Shown here piece by piece: positions 45,955 to 57,900 of a stretch of DNA of 64,000 bases. The translations under genes and the position numbers were made by a program. Under the pieces are notes generated by a model. It did no database searches. It saw only the letters and a list, made by a program, of their open reading frames with translations, and was not told the DNA's origin. The stretch is from Eleusine coracana subsp. coracana (lineage: Eukaryota > Streptophyta > Magnoliopsida > Poales > Poaceae): contig CM064422.1 of the NCBI GenBank assembly GCA_032690845.1, positions 6,014,001 to 6,078,000 on the forward strand, read 5' to 3'. How positions within the stretch are numbered: the stretch's first letter is position 1; each line of letters begins with the position of its first letter.

Positions 45955-46952
45955 ACGCTCGCGTGCGCGCAGACAACGGCAACCGCGTGAAGGTGGGCGC
46001 GCGCGCGCGGAGTCGGGCCTGGAGCAGTGGCTGACGAGCCTGCCGTTGCTGAATGATCACCGGCAAGTACAAGTGCGGCGTGACATTCGGCTGGGACGTG
46101 GCTGCTGGACGTGCCGGGCGCGGGCGCCATCATCGATCGTCAGGAACAACCACGCCGCCGAGTTCTTCCCCATGGCCATCACCTTGGGTCGACGTCTCGA
46201 CGATGACGCTGGCCGGCCGCTCAGCGTGGCGTACCTAGGGGTGGTAATGGATCGTGGCCCGTGGACCCTAAGAGAACCCTAATAAGCCCTTATATATTTT
46301 TAGATCTAAAATAAATAAGATTTTAGATCGACTCTTTTTGATCCGGCCCTCAATAAATCTACTACAAATTTTTGGGCCCTTTACCACCCCTAGACGTACC
46401 CCGTGCACACGGCGCTGCTGCCGCATTACTGGGACACGACGAACATCAACTCCAACACGCGCCAGACGTTACCGGATCTGCCCAAGTCCTGCGCCACCAT
46501 CATCTGGACGGTGTCGGCGCTGCACACGGTGGTCTACTTCGGGCTGTACACGTACGCGCGGGTTACCACCCGAACTGACCGTCCCTCCGTGAGCCGGCGG
46601 CCTATGCCGGAGCCCGGGACGAAGGAGCACACGGAGCTGGAAGGCGCAACCCCAAGAAGGCGTTCGTGAGCACCATCACGGGCCAGGTGCGAACCGTCGT
46701 GGTCACCACGCTGCTGGAGATTTTGCCCAGCCATGCCTCCGACGAGGCGTACCTCGATCGGGCAGCGCGACACACCGGAGTGGACCTCGGACGCCGAGGC
46801 CAATGAACGCGGACCCTAGGCTCAAGATCAGCGTCGACCCGGCGAACTTTCCCGTACACGTTGCTCTACCCGAACACCTCCGACCACATACAACGGTGAC
46901 GCCACCGGGCATCACCGCCAAGGGGATCCCCAACCTGAAGAGCCGGGGGTGA
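45955..46952 (+). pseudogene. Lipoxygenase pseudogene
   Basis: Three blocks of a plant lipoxygenase (fatty-acid dioxygenase, jasmonate/oxylipin pathway) survive in order. The N-terminal PLAT region is at 45960-46225 (ITGKYKCGVTFGWDV, then RNNHAAEFFPMAITL in another frame). The TxNIN motif, part of the iron-binding region, is at 46395-46470 (PHYWDTTNINSNTRQTL). The C-terminal part is at 46485-46952 (SCATIIWTVSALHTVVYFG, RPSVSRRPMPEPGTKE, KKAFVSTITGQV, YTLLYPNTSDH and GITAKGIPN). Most of the roughly 850-residue protein is deleted and frames shift several times. A 157-bp MITE interrupts it. Confidence 0.85.
46236..46392. mobile_element. hAT-type MITE nested in the lipoxygenase pseudogene, 157 bp
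   Basis: Terminal inverted repeats TAGGGGTGGTAA on both ends. Flanking 8-bp copies GGCGTACC (46228-46235) and GACGTACC (46393-46400) differ at one base. The AT-rich centre has no coding capacity. Confidence 0.85.
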
Positions 46953-47672
46953 CCCTCCAATCCCTTGTGCCGGTTTAATGCGTTTTGGAATACCATAGAA
47001 ATCCTCTTCCGATGAACATCCATATGACAGTTTTCTTTCGTAAGCAAGGCCCTCAAAGAATATCACTGATGAAAAAGCCTGACCGATGGCCCACACCATA
47101 CTTGCGAGCTAATACTGTAGTTATACACATTATTCATTCAGACAACACGATAAAATGTAACTGCTTGTCCAACACGAGTGACGGCTAATATACCATTATC
47201 ACAGCAGGCCTCTACAATTCGAGCTATTGACAGAAGTTCCACCTGCTGTAGATCCCTTCAGAATAAGATGGCATTCTGTCAAGGATTTTTGTTTACACAA
47301 ACATGCCCTCCTAAAAAAAATCAAATAATCACCTTGAAAATGTGCTTCATTTACTTCCTGCATTAAAAAAAAACAGTAGAGATTTGTAAATTGATGGCGG
47401 CTTTCTGCAAGGGGCATCAAAATGGGAGGATTCCATTAGTGAATCAAAACAGTGGAGACAGACATCGGGTTCCTGCTCCCAGTTACAATCAAAATACGGC
47501 ACTGACTGGATGACTTTTTTTTTTCTCACTCACACACACACAAACACACAAAAAAAACATTGTACGCGCGCTACGCATGATCAATGAGCGATCAGCCCCA
47601 TGCTAAACTGTCTAGCACTAGCGACCTGGACTGACCGGATAATGATGGAGTATACCTTGCAACTCTCAAATC
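46953..47672. other. Intergenic, 3' flank of SHM1
   Basis: No gene recognised. Short A-runs and a CACACA tract occur near 47530-47550. Confidence 0.45.
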
Positions 47673-50600
47673 TTAGTTCTTGTACTTCATGGTCTCTTTC
47701 TCAAATCCAATTGTTGGGAACTGCTTCGCATATTCCTCCACATCATGGCGAAGCTTTGCAATCTCAGCTTGGATGCTGCTATCAGATTGCAAAGTAGCAA
47801 CAAAGTCCTTCAACTTTGTCCCACCTAAAAATCGAGTTAAAAACACAAATCAGATTATGTAGTTGTGACATAAAGGCACCTCACCGCATGCAAATGTATC
47901 TAGTACACTAGCAGTGGATTCTTTAGGGGAAAAAAAAAACCTGTCATTGCAGCCTTAGTTTTCACAGCCAAGTTCACTGCCGCATCAAAGAATTCAGCGA
48001 CCTTAGCAAAGTCTTCCTCAACAAATCCTCTTGACGTAAGAGCTGGGGTTCCTGCATGATTGAGAGGTGATGTCAAGATTTTGCAAACTCAATTTAGATT
48101 AAAGAGAAAATCCATTCTACTAAAAAAACATATGACAACATATTACCCATCCTGATGCCTCCTGGTACCATAGCTGAAACATCACCAGGAACAGTGTTCT
48201 TGTTTGCTGCAATGTGAACACATTCCAAAACCTTCTCCACCCTTGAACCATCGATCCCCTGTACATAAATATTGGACAGGGATAATAACTGTTCAGACAT
48301 GCATATGAACTAGAAACAGACACATTTCGTGCAACTAGCATATTTAGATTATATTTGTAATGAAATAAGTAGGTCCTAGTGAATGTAGATATCAACAAAC
48401 ATCTTTCCGTAAGAATGACTTCAGCCAAACAATGTTACATTTTTCTTTCCATGATTCACTAGAATTTGTTACAGCTAACTCCAAAATAACAGAACATGCC
48501 AGAAAACATATTTTTCCTTTATTTTATCTTACCTTATTCTTGAGATTAACCAGGACTAAATGGTTGTCAGTCCCACCTGAGACAAGCTCGTATCCTCTTG
48601 CAACCAAACTCTGGATAAAAATATTCCCATCAAGTAAGGAAGTAATTCAAGTGGTAAATCAGAGAGTTAATAATGCTGAAGAAGTAAACATTTGTGCTCC
48701 ATAACATCTGAGCTGAATCAAAAATGAAAAGATAGTATTGCTGTGAATTTTAGTGCCTACTGTAGCTAAGGATCTACTAATAAACAGTAAATAGGTTGCT
48801 CATCCTATTAAGTGAGGACGCATCTTATCTCCGATCTTCAAAGATATATTTACACAAAAGTACGACTACAAATACCTGAGCAAATTTAGCAGAGTTACTG
48901 ATAACTTGCTCTTGATAAGCTTTGTACTCTGGAGTAGTTGCCTAAGAAACAGAAGAATTGAGAGCCTCAGACAAAGGAATAAAATATGAATCAATGAATG
49001 ACTGATAACACAAAAACAACATTATGTGAGAGGTGCAGACCTGCTTAAGTGCAACAGCCAAGCCAGTAATGGTATGGTTATGAGGCCCACCTTGTAGACC
49101 TGGGAAAACAGCAGCATTGATCTTGTCCTCCAAATCGTACATAACCTTATATATAATAATATATCATTAGTTCATTAATTTCTAATGTACTATTGAATAA
49201 ACGCAATAGAACAAATGGTTTCAACACTCTATGCTAGTATCTTTTACTGCTCTCCTTCTGCCATACCTCTTTTCCTTGCTTGTTTATTTCTTTCACTCCT
49301 TTCCTGTAAAAGATCATGGCTCCACGTGGTCCACGGAGTGACTTGTGAGTAGTGGTAGTCACAACATCTGCATAATCAAAAGGAGATGGAATAACACCGG
49401 CTGCGACAAGACCACTGATATGTGCCATGTCTGCTAGAAGTATTGCCTTCTGCTTGTTGCAAATCTGTCAATCGCATAGAATGATGGAATTATTTGACTG
49501 ATTACAAAAGGAAATAATTCAATTTCATTGCTGAGAAAGAAAACTTGCCTTCCGCATGCGGTCATAATCATATAGACGAGCATATGCACTTGCACCAGCA
49601 ATGATCAACTTTGGCCTAAAAAGAACAGCGCTTTTCTCTAGCTGTACATAGGTAGCAAAGCATTGTAGCAAGTAAGTTTTTAGGGTGATTCATCGTGAAA
49701 CAATTTTACCATTGAAAGAGACATAACCCAATCAGAAACTATCCCAAATAAGAACCTTTTCTTTTTGGCTAAAACGCAAGAAACATTGCTGCCACTCTAA
49801 AGAAAAGAGTGGCCAATATCTGAATAATTTGATGAAATAAACTAGAAAAAATATGAGGAAAGGACCTGATCATAATCAATGAAGCCAGTGACTGAATAAT
49901 TCGATGAAATAAAGTAGAAAAAGTTAGGAGTAAAAGGACCTGATCATAATCAATCAAGCCAGTGACTGAATAATTCGATGAAATAAAGTAGAAAAAGTTA
50001 GGAGTAAAAGGACCTGATCATAATCAATCAAGCCAGTGCTTTCATCCAATCTGTATGGCATTGTTTCAAAGAATATTGAAGTTGCTGATATCTTCTTAGT
50101 GTCAGTCTGCAAATATGAAGTAGAACCTTTGAGCCATGGAGTTTCAACTTTCAAGAACATCATATCCAGAAATTACTAATAGTCATGGGGAACTATTGCT
50201 CACAAGTAAGCTTGCAAGTATGTACACATTACATAATCAAGTGTGCAGGCAGCACTGCATTTTACATAGCAAGTTCCAATTCCAAAAAAAAAAAACCCCC
50301 ACCAAAGTGCCAATGCAAGAACAGAACAACCGTAAAGTTTGAGTCAACTGCAGAGCTAGCAAGGGGAAAAGGAGAAAACAAGGAGACATTCATGCTTATA
50401 TGCCGTCTTGGAAAAAAATAGTAATAGGGAGGTAAACGTAAAACACAGACTCATGTACCTGGTAACCATGAGAAAGATGTCCACCGTGTGGAAGATCCAA
50501 AGCCATAATCCTTTCATGTGGCTTCAATAACGCGGTGTATACATGGAAGTTGGCAGGTGAACCCGATAGAGGTTGCACATTCACTGCAGAAATAAATGTT

Positions 50601-51917
50601 GGTCAACACAATTTGGGTGAAAGGACAGTCAAAATTATAAGAAACATTGCAAGAAGCACAGGAGAAATATTGAAAACGTAGATAAACAATGTTGAAGATT
50701 AGCTTGCATTATATTTTGGTATTAAAACAACTTATGAAGGGTAGTGGTTGGTTTGTGATAAGCAATGCCTGCATACACAATCTATAACTTATCCTATGTA
50801 CTCTGAAATCCTTGCAAACTTTGGAGCATTTACAACTTGCCCCAAAACCTTACACACTTTAGTTACTGGTAAAACAGATTGTTTTCATCATCTCCAATTT
50901 GAACAACCCAACACCAGAAAAAGAGAAAAAAATAATAATATCATAGTCTTAAATTGGATAAATGCTGTACTACTATAAAAGAGGAAAACATGACAATGGA
51001 TTTAACAGATATTGCTAGCAGACTATACAAAGTTTTACCTCCCCACTTTGCCGGGTCCAAACGGAAAGCCTCCAAAGCACGTTTCTGACACAACCTCTCA
51101 GCCATATCAATGTACCTGCGGCCAAGAAAAAAACAGAACAAGCACCAATCCAGAGTGCTCAATCAAACATGCATCTTTCCAAGGAAACAGAATGTGAAAC
51201 TGATATAACAGGCTCATACTCGTTTCCACCGTAATATCTTGCACCGGGGTACCCTTCGCTGTATTTGTTGGTCATGACGGATCCCACCGCCTGCATCACT
51301 GACACCGACGTGAAATTCTCCGATGGGATGAGCTCCAGCCCCTGAATGAAACAGGTCGAACCAATTCAATATCGTTCTGATAAGTGACAAGCCAAAAAAG
51401 TGCAGTGATAGCAGATTAAAAACGTGTCCAGAAAAAAATGACTGGATAATGGAGACCTTCCATTGGCGGGCCTTCTCGAGCTCGATGATGTCAGCAACCT
51501 CGGGGTCGACCTCTTCCAGAGGCGCGTTCAACTGCTTCGTCCACTGCATCCGACGCCAAAAACACGAGATGAACACGATAAAGGGACAGAGACAGGGCAA
51601 CAGATACACCAACGATTCAGAACAGAGTCATCGGAACGTACAGTGACTCCGGATCTATCCTCCGTCGCCGGAAGGGACGCCTACGCAAGTCAAAACAAAA
51701 TCAGAAAGATGGAGCGCCATGAATCCTTCTTCATTTCGATGGGTGGGTTGAAGATGAAACCAACGTGCGTCCGTGCCATGACTGACGGAATAATATAAAA
51801 ACAGAGAGAAAGAAGCGCGTTGTGGCGTACCATGGAGTAGAGCGGCGTGATGCGGGAGAGCGGCTGGCCGCGGAGGGCCTTGGAAGAGAGCTTGCGGAGC
51901 GCCGTCGCCATGGCCAT
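47673..51917 (-). CDS. SHM1: Mitochondrial serine hydroxymethyltransferase
   Basis: PLP enzyme interconverting serine and glycine with tetrahydrofolate; in leaf mitochondria it works with glycine decarboxylase in photorespiration. Fifteen exons: 51917-51831, 51680-51642, 51543-51457, 51341-51220, 51115-51039, 50583-50459, 50106-50014, 49641-49549, 49464-49267, 49145-49041, 48941-48876, 48610-48533, 48258-48147, 48051-47941, 47824-47673; 514 residues, the usual length. All introns are GT-AG except intron 8, which is GC-AG. The leader MAMATALRKLSSKALRGQP is a mitochondrial presequence. Motifs: LIPSENFTS, YSEGYPGARYYGG, LSGSPANFHVYTALL, PHGGHLSHGY, the PLP lysine in TTTTHKSLRGPRG (about residue 282), GLQGGPHNHTITGLA and MVPGGIRMGTPALTSRG. 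The frame holds through every junction. Confidence 0.96.
49820..50038. repeat. 74-bp tandem array (about three units) overlapping the end of SHM1 exon 7 and intron 7
   Basis: GACCTGATCATAATCAAT recurs at 49863, 49937 and 50011, exactly 74 bases apart. On the minus (coding) strand each unit contains the last 25 bases of exon 7 (ACTGGCTTGATTGATTATGA and the following TCAG) followed by the GTCC donor. The splice donor at 50013 is therefore repeated at 49939 and 49865. The outermost unit is more diverged. Confidence 0.93.
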
Positions 51918-52863
51918 GGTGGGCGGGCGCGTCCTCCTCTGCCGCGGTTGGAACCTCGACTCGCGAGTTTGGGAGGTAGCAGTGATCGAAGCGGTGGCGT
52001 TTTTTTACGGGCTATTTTAGCCGGATATGCCCGTGCTCGTGGGTGGCCTGGCCAGTGCCGCAGTCATCAGCACCCACCAGTCCACCACACCGCACCAAAC
52101 GCATCAGCGTCACCAACCCCTTCCTGACGGCAGTTCACGTACAACGTTTTCTGGTCGATTCTTTGATAACTCATTTTTCCTTTTTTTTCTTGGGGATTTG
52201 ATTTTTCCCATTCATTCTTGTGGCGTCTAGTACTAGTACAACGACACTTCTTTTTGGCTACTACTACGTTATGAGAAGTCCTCTTTCTGTTGTCATATAG
52301 TGGGGATTTCGGGATTCTTAATGAACGATTCTGGGCATTTCCCTATCTTGATCAAATAAAGCCTCATCTTTCCTGGTATAAAAAATGATTATAGTCATTC
52401 GGGTTAATTAGTTAAGATTTTATAGTGTAGAAAAATGCACCGTGTGTTTTCTTAGAAATGCTTCATTATTAAAATACGATTCTATTAGGCCAGATCCGCA
52501 TCTCAAATGGTGCTGGAGCAGGGCTGCAGGGGTATGTTGGTCCCAGGAGGGCAAATAAAGAAGAGGTGCCCTTCCATTTCATTATTTTACTGGAGTTTTA
52601 GCTTTGAGTATTATTTAACTTCCACGATAGCCACCAACCCAAGCAGGTAAGATTCTCCAATCGTATCGCGTCAAATATTCTGGTGCTGCGGGTTTATATA
52701 CATACAAAATGGGATATGACTTGGTTTAGTAGTACCAATCAGAAAGCAGGGCAACAAAATCGAAATGGAAGCAACAATTCGACCACTGAACTTGCGATCA
52801 TCAGTGTCCATAACACTTTCTATCTCATTCATCACCTAACACTCCGAAAGCGACGCCACAGTG

Positions 52864-52887
52864 CCCCCCCCCCCCCCCCCCCCCCCC
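52864..52887. repeat. Poly-C run (24)
   Basis: Uninterrupted C homopolymer; its true length is uncertain because such runs are error-prone. Confidence 0.85.
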
Positions 52888-53449
52888 ACACAAGAAAATG
52901 GCATTATCAATTTCTCTGTTTATTATTTCTCAAAAATATTATTTACATTTAATCCATATGAAGTTCATAAGAATATAGCTGCCATAAATCACAACATGAG
53001 GAAATGCGAGAGTAGACCCCTTTATCTTAACGTTTACTCCGTATTACGGAGATGGCTGTGTCAGGGTGTTGCTGCCGTGCCTACATGGCTACATCCATCC
53101 AGGCCACCCAAGCCCTATCTTCTCCATGACCACAAGTGAGCAACAACAGCACAACACGCTCCACGACTCCGATGCGGATAAACTGATTATCTGTGTCAAA
53201 TAATAAACGGAATGGAAATGATTGAATAAAGATGAGTCAGTTTTTTTCCTGTATCCGGAATCAAATTTCCCTTCTGGACGAAAAGACTAGGACAAGTACT
53301 TTTGCATTCTACCACTTTGTTTCTATTTGGTATATACTGATTCGTTCCAACAGACCGATAGAATGCAATAGCGCGGGTACGGGAAACTACTGAAATAATA
53401 CTCTTTTTTTTTTGTTAACGTTCACATTACAACTAATGCAAATCTGCAC

Positions 53450-53454
<5 letters not shown>

Positions 53455-53480
<26 letters not shown>
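53455..53480. repeat. Poly-T run (26)
   Basis: Uninterrupted T homopolymer. It could be the tail of a minus-strand retroposon, but no flanking target duplication was found. Confidence 0.85.
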
Positions 53481-54833
53481 GGGTCTTCACGTCATGAACA
53501 AGAAACCACAAGTAGTATTTGAGCTAACAGTCAAATTTCAAATTACTGTATTGAACATCATTGTGGTTGAAGCAGGTAAACCACTCGACTACTAAAATAT
53601 AAGTACTACATTTCTTTTTAAATCACGTTCATTGAAACCGGTAATGGAGACAGAGTTCTGGTTTATATGATAGATACCTCTGTTTAACGCCAGTGTCAAT
53701 GAAAGGGACCTACCAAATTCTGTACAAGGAAAAAAGCCAGGATCTGTTCCCGGGAAGAAAAAAGACAGGCAAGTCACGCCGTGCAAGACGAACGTATCCT
53801 GGCTCCTGTTTGGGGCATACAGCTCTACAAGGTATAAATCCAGAAAGAGCACATGCCGTGGTGTCCACCAGATTGCAAAGCCGGGTGTTCAGTCGGTGTC
53901 TTGCTACAGCTGGAGCTACAACAACAGTGCACTAGTTTTAGCATTCCACATTGTTGATGTCTGGAACAAGGAGTAGCTGCAAAGAGAATGTACATCACTA
54001 AGCCACGTTACTGCGGCTGAAGCTCCTTACTCTGCGAGTCTGCTTGGAGCAGTCATAGCAATTCTTTGGGCCTTGCTGCACTTGGGAGGCTGAATTTAAT
54101 CCAAACACTACTATTATATTAGTTGATACAGTAACCTCATCGTTGCTTTGGATACAGGAAAAAAAAAATAATAGGCAACTGACCTGCTAGCAATTCGGAT
54201 TTTACAACTGACTTTGTTTTGTATTGTCCAAGCCCTGAAAATGTGATTAATTTTTTTGTGAAACATATATGTGAGTAATCTACAACAGCAAAGCCTTTTA
54301 GTCCCAAGCAAGTTGGTGTAGGCTAGAGATGAAATCCACAAGAACCAACAAGAAAAGTAAAAAAAAAGTAATAGAAGACAGAAAAGGAAAAAAAGAAAAG
54401 AAAAGAAGTAATAGACCGAAAAGTTATCTATGTGTGAGTAATAACTCTAAATATTCTAGTAAGCTAGAAGATGACATATGAGAATCAGTGGAAATTTCCC
54501 AGACAAAAAGACTGGGAAACACATGAATCGATTGCTGGTAACCTTAGGAGGCTTCTCTTCAGCAACATGTCTGCTTTATTTAACTACAATATTTGTGGTT
54601 CCCAATCTAATCACACATGTCAAAAATAGTAAGGTGAAAAGGTTTGCAGCACTACAAAATGGCAGGGGAAGAAGCCTGCACCTAGGTAAGGTTGTGGAAC
54701 TCTGCTACTATTTGTCCTCGTTAGACTACATAAATGGCATGCCTTAGCAGAAATATGAACAAAACTCCTTATGCTTGACATCATAGGGAATGACCACTCC
54801 AGAGTTCTTAAAAACTTTTTTTTTGAGGAATGT

Positions 54834-54856
54834 ACAGTAGGGGAGGCCCCTACTGT
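54834..54856 (-). other. 3'-UTR hairpin of the LINE
   Basis: ACAGTAGGGG (54834-54843) pairs perfectly with CCCCTACTGT (54847-54856) across a 3-base loop. It lies 10 bases from the A-tail. In some LINEs a 3' stem-loop is the reverse-transcriptase recognition signal; that role here is inference. Confidence 0.7.
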
Positions 54857-54988
54857 TATGATTTTATATTAAAAGGAAAAGTGCAGAAACTGTACAGCCA
54901 CGTAACTGTACACAGTAGGCAACCAGCTCCCCTAGAGAGTGGAGCAAGAAACTGCAAGAAAAACTAAAAACTAGAACTGTACTCAAAA

Positions 54989-57900
54989 CTAGTGAAGGGT
55001 TTCAACCCAGAGAAGGAATGAAGGCCTTTCAGATTCTGAGATTCTATAAGCCTGTAGCAGAGCCTCATCTTTGAACTGTCTTTTCCAAGCTTGTAGTGTG
55101 GGAATGCTTCTGTTGAAAATTTTGTTGTTTCTTTCCTTCCAAATTTGCCAGGCTGCAATGATGAAGGTTTCCATGAAGAATTTGTTGTAATGAGCTTGTT
55201 GAGCCTGTTGCATCATGTCAAAGAAGTTTGCTGCATAGTTCCAAATTATTCCTATGTGTTCCCAGCACTTCTGGCTGAAGGTGCAACTAAAGAAGAGGTG
55301 GAAAGCAGTCTCCTCATAGTTTCCTTCACATAGCACACAGCTATAGTTGTCACTTTCGAGCCTATGCTTCTTTCTTTTCAGAATATTTCTGGTGTTCAAC
55401 CTATCCATGAATAGGAGCCAGGTGAACACTCTGAGTTTATTGTTACACCTTGAGTCCCAGATCCAAATGAATGGCTGAGGTGGCTGCACAAATTTGTATG
55501 GGTAGTTATAGAAGGCTGATGAAGAATATTTTGTGGATCCCCAAATATAGTGCCAAGTATCTTTTGCCCCCGTGACTACCTGCAAACCTTGTAAGACTGC
55601 TTGTAGTTGGTTATATTCTTGGTACGCTTGCTCTGACATGGGGAGATGAAACTGAGCCTGCACCGTGTTGTGGCTGAGGAAGGCGGCCACAGATGCTAAC
55701 TTGTTCTTTGCATAGGAATAGAGTCGCGGGAATTTTTGTTGCATGAGATTCCCATTCCAAATATCAGACCAAAACAGTACCGTTGACCCATCCCCAATTC
55801 GGCATTGGGCAATTGCTCTGAAAGCATCACACAATTTCAGCACATCCCGCCACCAAAACGAGCCTTTATCCTTTGTTGCTTGTGGCAGCTTTCCATTCCG
55901 ATAATGAGTGTTCCAAAGCAAGGTGACCCATGGTATGTCTCGTTTGTTGAAGAATTTATCTAAATGCTTGAGTTGCAGGGCATTGTTCTGGCTTCGGAGG
56001 TTGAGGATTCCTAGGCCACCCTTCTTCTTAGGTTTGGTGCATTTGGACCAGGCAACCAGAGGCTTCATCTTACCATTGCTTTCATGCCCACGACAGAGGC
56101 AGTGCTTTTGAGCTCGTTCAAAGTAGTCTAGCACAGCTACCGGGACAGAGAGGGCACACATGGGGTAGGTGATCGTGGATGAGATTACCGAATTCACCAG
56201 TTGAAGTCGACCAGCATGTGTTAGCATTGATGAAATTGAGGTAAGTTCCTTTTCAGCCCTGTTCATAATTGGGCCATAATGCTCTACTCTGGGTTTGGTT
56301 GTGCCCAATGGTAAGCCAAGGTAGGTGAAGGGGAGGGACTCTAGTTTGCAACCAAACACACCAGCTAATTGTTCTGCCTCCTCTTGTTGCAGGTTGAGTG
56401 GGACAAGACAGGATTTTGTATAATTGACCCTGAGTCTCGTGGACTGAGAGAAGGATTCGAGGAGCGCTTTCAGGCTGAACAGCTCGCGCTGCGAAGCCTT
56501 CATGATGAGAATGGTGTCATCCGCTCGCGTACTGGACCATAGGGAAGCCTGCTCCATCATCTACCGGAATTGGGAGACTGAAGATGCCTTGCTGATGTGC
56601 CTTGTTGATGATGCATTGTAGTAAGTCAGCTGCCAGAACAAAGGGCAGCGGGGACAGAGGGTCGCCCTGTCGCACTCCTCGCCGACATAGGAACTTCTTG
56701 CCTGGGACCCCATTGAGAAGGATGGAAGAGGATCCTGATTGAAGTATTCGAGAAGTCCACTGTACCATCTGGTGGCCCATTCCAAGCTGTTCCATCATTT
56801 GTAAGATAGTTGCATGCTCAATAGTATCGAAAGCCTTTGTAAAATCTAGCTTAAGGATAGTAATTTTCCTTTTTGATTGTTGGCACTGATGGATGTATTC
56901 GTAGGCCCAAGCAATACAATCTTGAATGGGACCCCATTGAGAAGGATGGAAGAGGATCCCATTGAGATAGGGCCGACATAGGAACTTCTTGACTGGGACC
57001 CCATTGAGAAGGATGGAAGAGGATCCTGATTGAAGTATTCGAGAAGTCCACTGTACCATCTGGTGGCCCATTCCAAGCTGTTCCATCATTTGTAAGATAG
57101 TTGCATGCTCAACAGTATCGAAAGCCTTTGTAAAATCTAGCTTAAGGATAGTAATTTTCCTTTTTGATTGTTGGCACTGATGGATGTATTCGTAGGCCCA
57201 AGCAATACAATCTTGAATGGTCCTTGTTCTAATAAATCCATACTGATTTTTGTGTACTAGTGGAATAATAGCTGATTGGATTCTATCTGCCATGAGTTTT
57301 GTAATGATCTTGATAATACTATTAAGTAAAGAGATGGGCCTATAATCATTGGTCCCTGTTGGATTGTTTACTTTAGGAACCAGAGTGATGAAAGAGTTGT
57401 TTAGGGCTTGCAAGTCCAGAGTGCCATTGAAAAAATCAAAGCAGAGAGTGTACACATCTTCCTTGATGATGTGCCAACATTTCTTGAAGAACAGCCCATT
57501 GAAGCCATCAGGCCCAGGCGCTTTATCTGCTGCCATTTGCTGGGCAATCTTGTCAATCTCTTGGGTAGTTATGTTGCTTGAGAGGTGCTGGAGATTGTCA
57601 TGAGAAGCTACCAAATTCTGAAGATTATAGAGCATTTGTGGGTTGGTGGACTGACCCATTCTGTTTTTATATTCCTCCCACAGGATACTTGCCTTTTCTT
57701 CATGGTCAGAGACAACTCTACCTCCTATTTCAATGCTGGTGATTGTGTTGATCCTGTATCTTTCTGTAGCTGCAGCGTGGAAGAAGTTAGTCCCCTCATC
57801 TCCTAGTTTTGTCCACCTTATTGTGTATCTCTTCTTCCAATACTCTTTCTTGTACCTTAGCAAGGTTAGGATATGGCTTTTAAGAATTTTCCTAAAATTA

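Larger units (their letters stand above)
51918..54804. other. Intergenic, SHM1 5' flank to the LINE target site
   Basis: About 2.9 kb with no recognised gene. It holds homopolymer runs of 24 C (52864-52887) and 26 T (53455-53480), and purine-rich stretches at 54350-54410. Confidence 0.5.

Noticed and set aside
49820..50038. Regular repeats considered as a CRISPR-like array
   Set aside because: Contiguous 74-bp tandem units without spacers, inside a plant gene.
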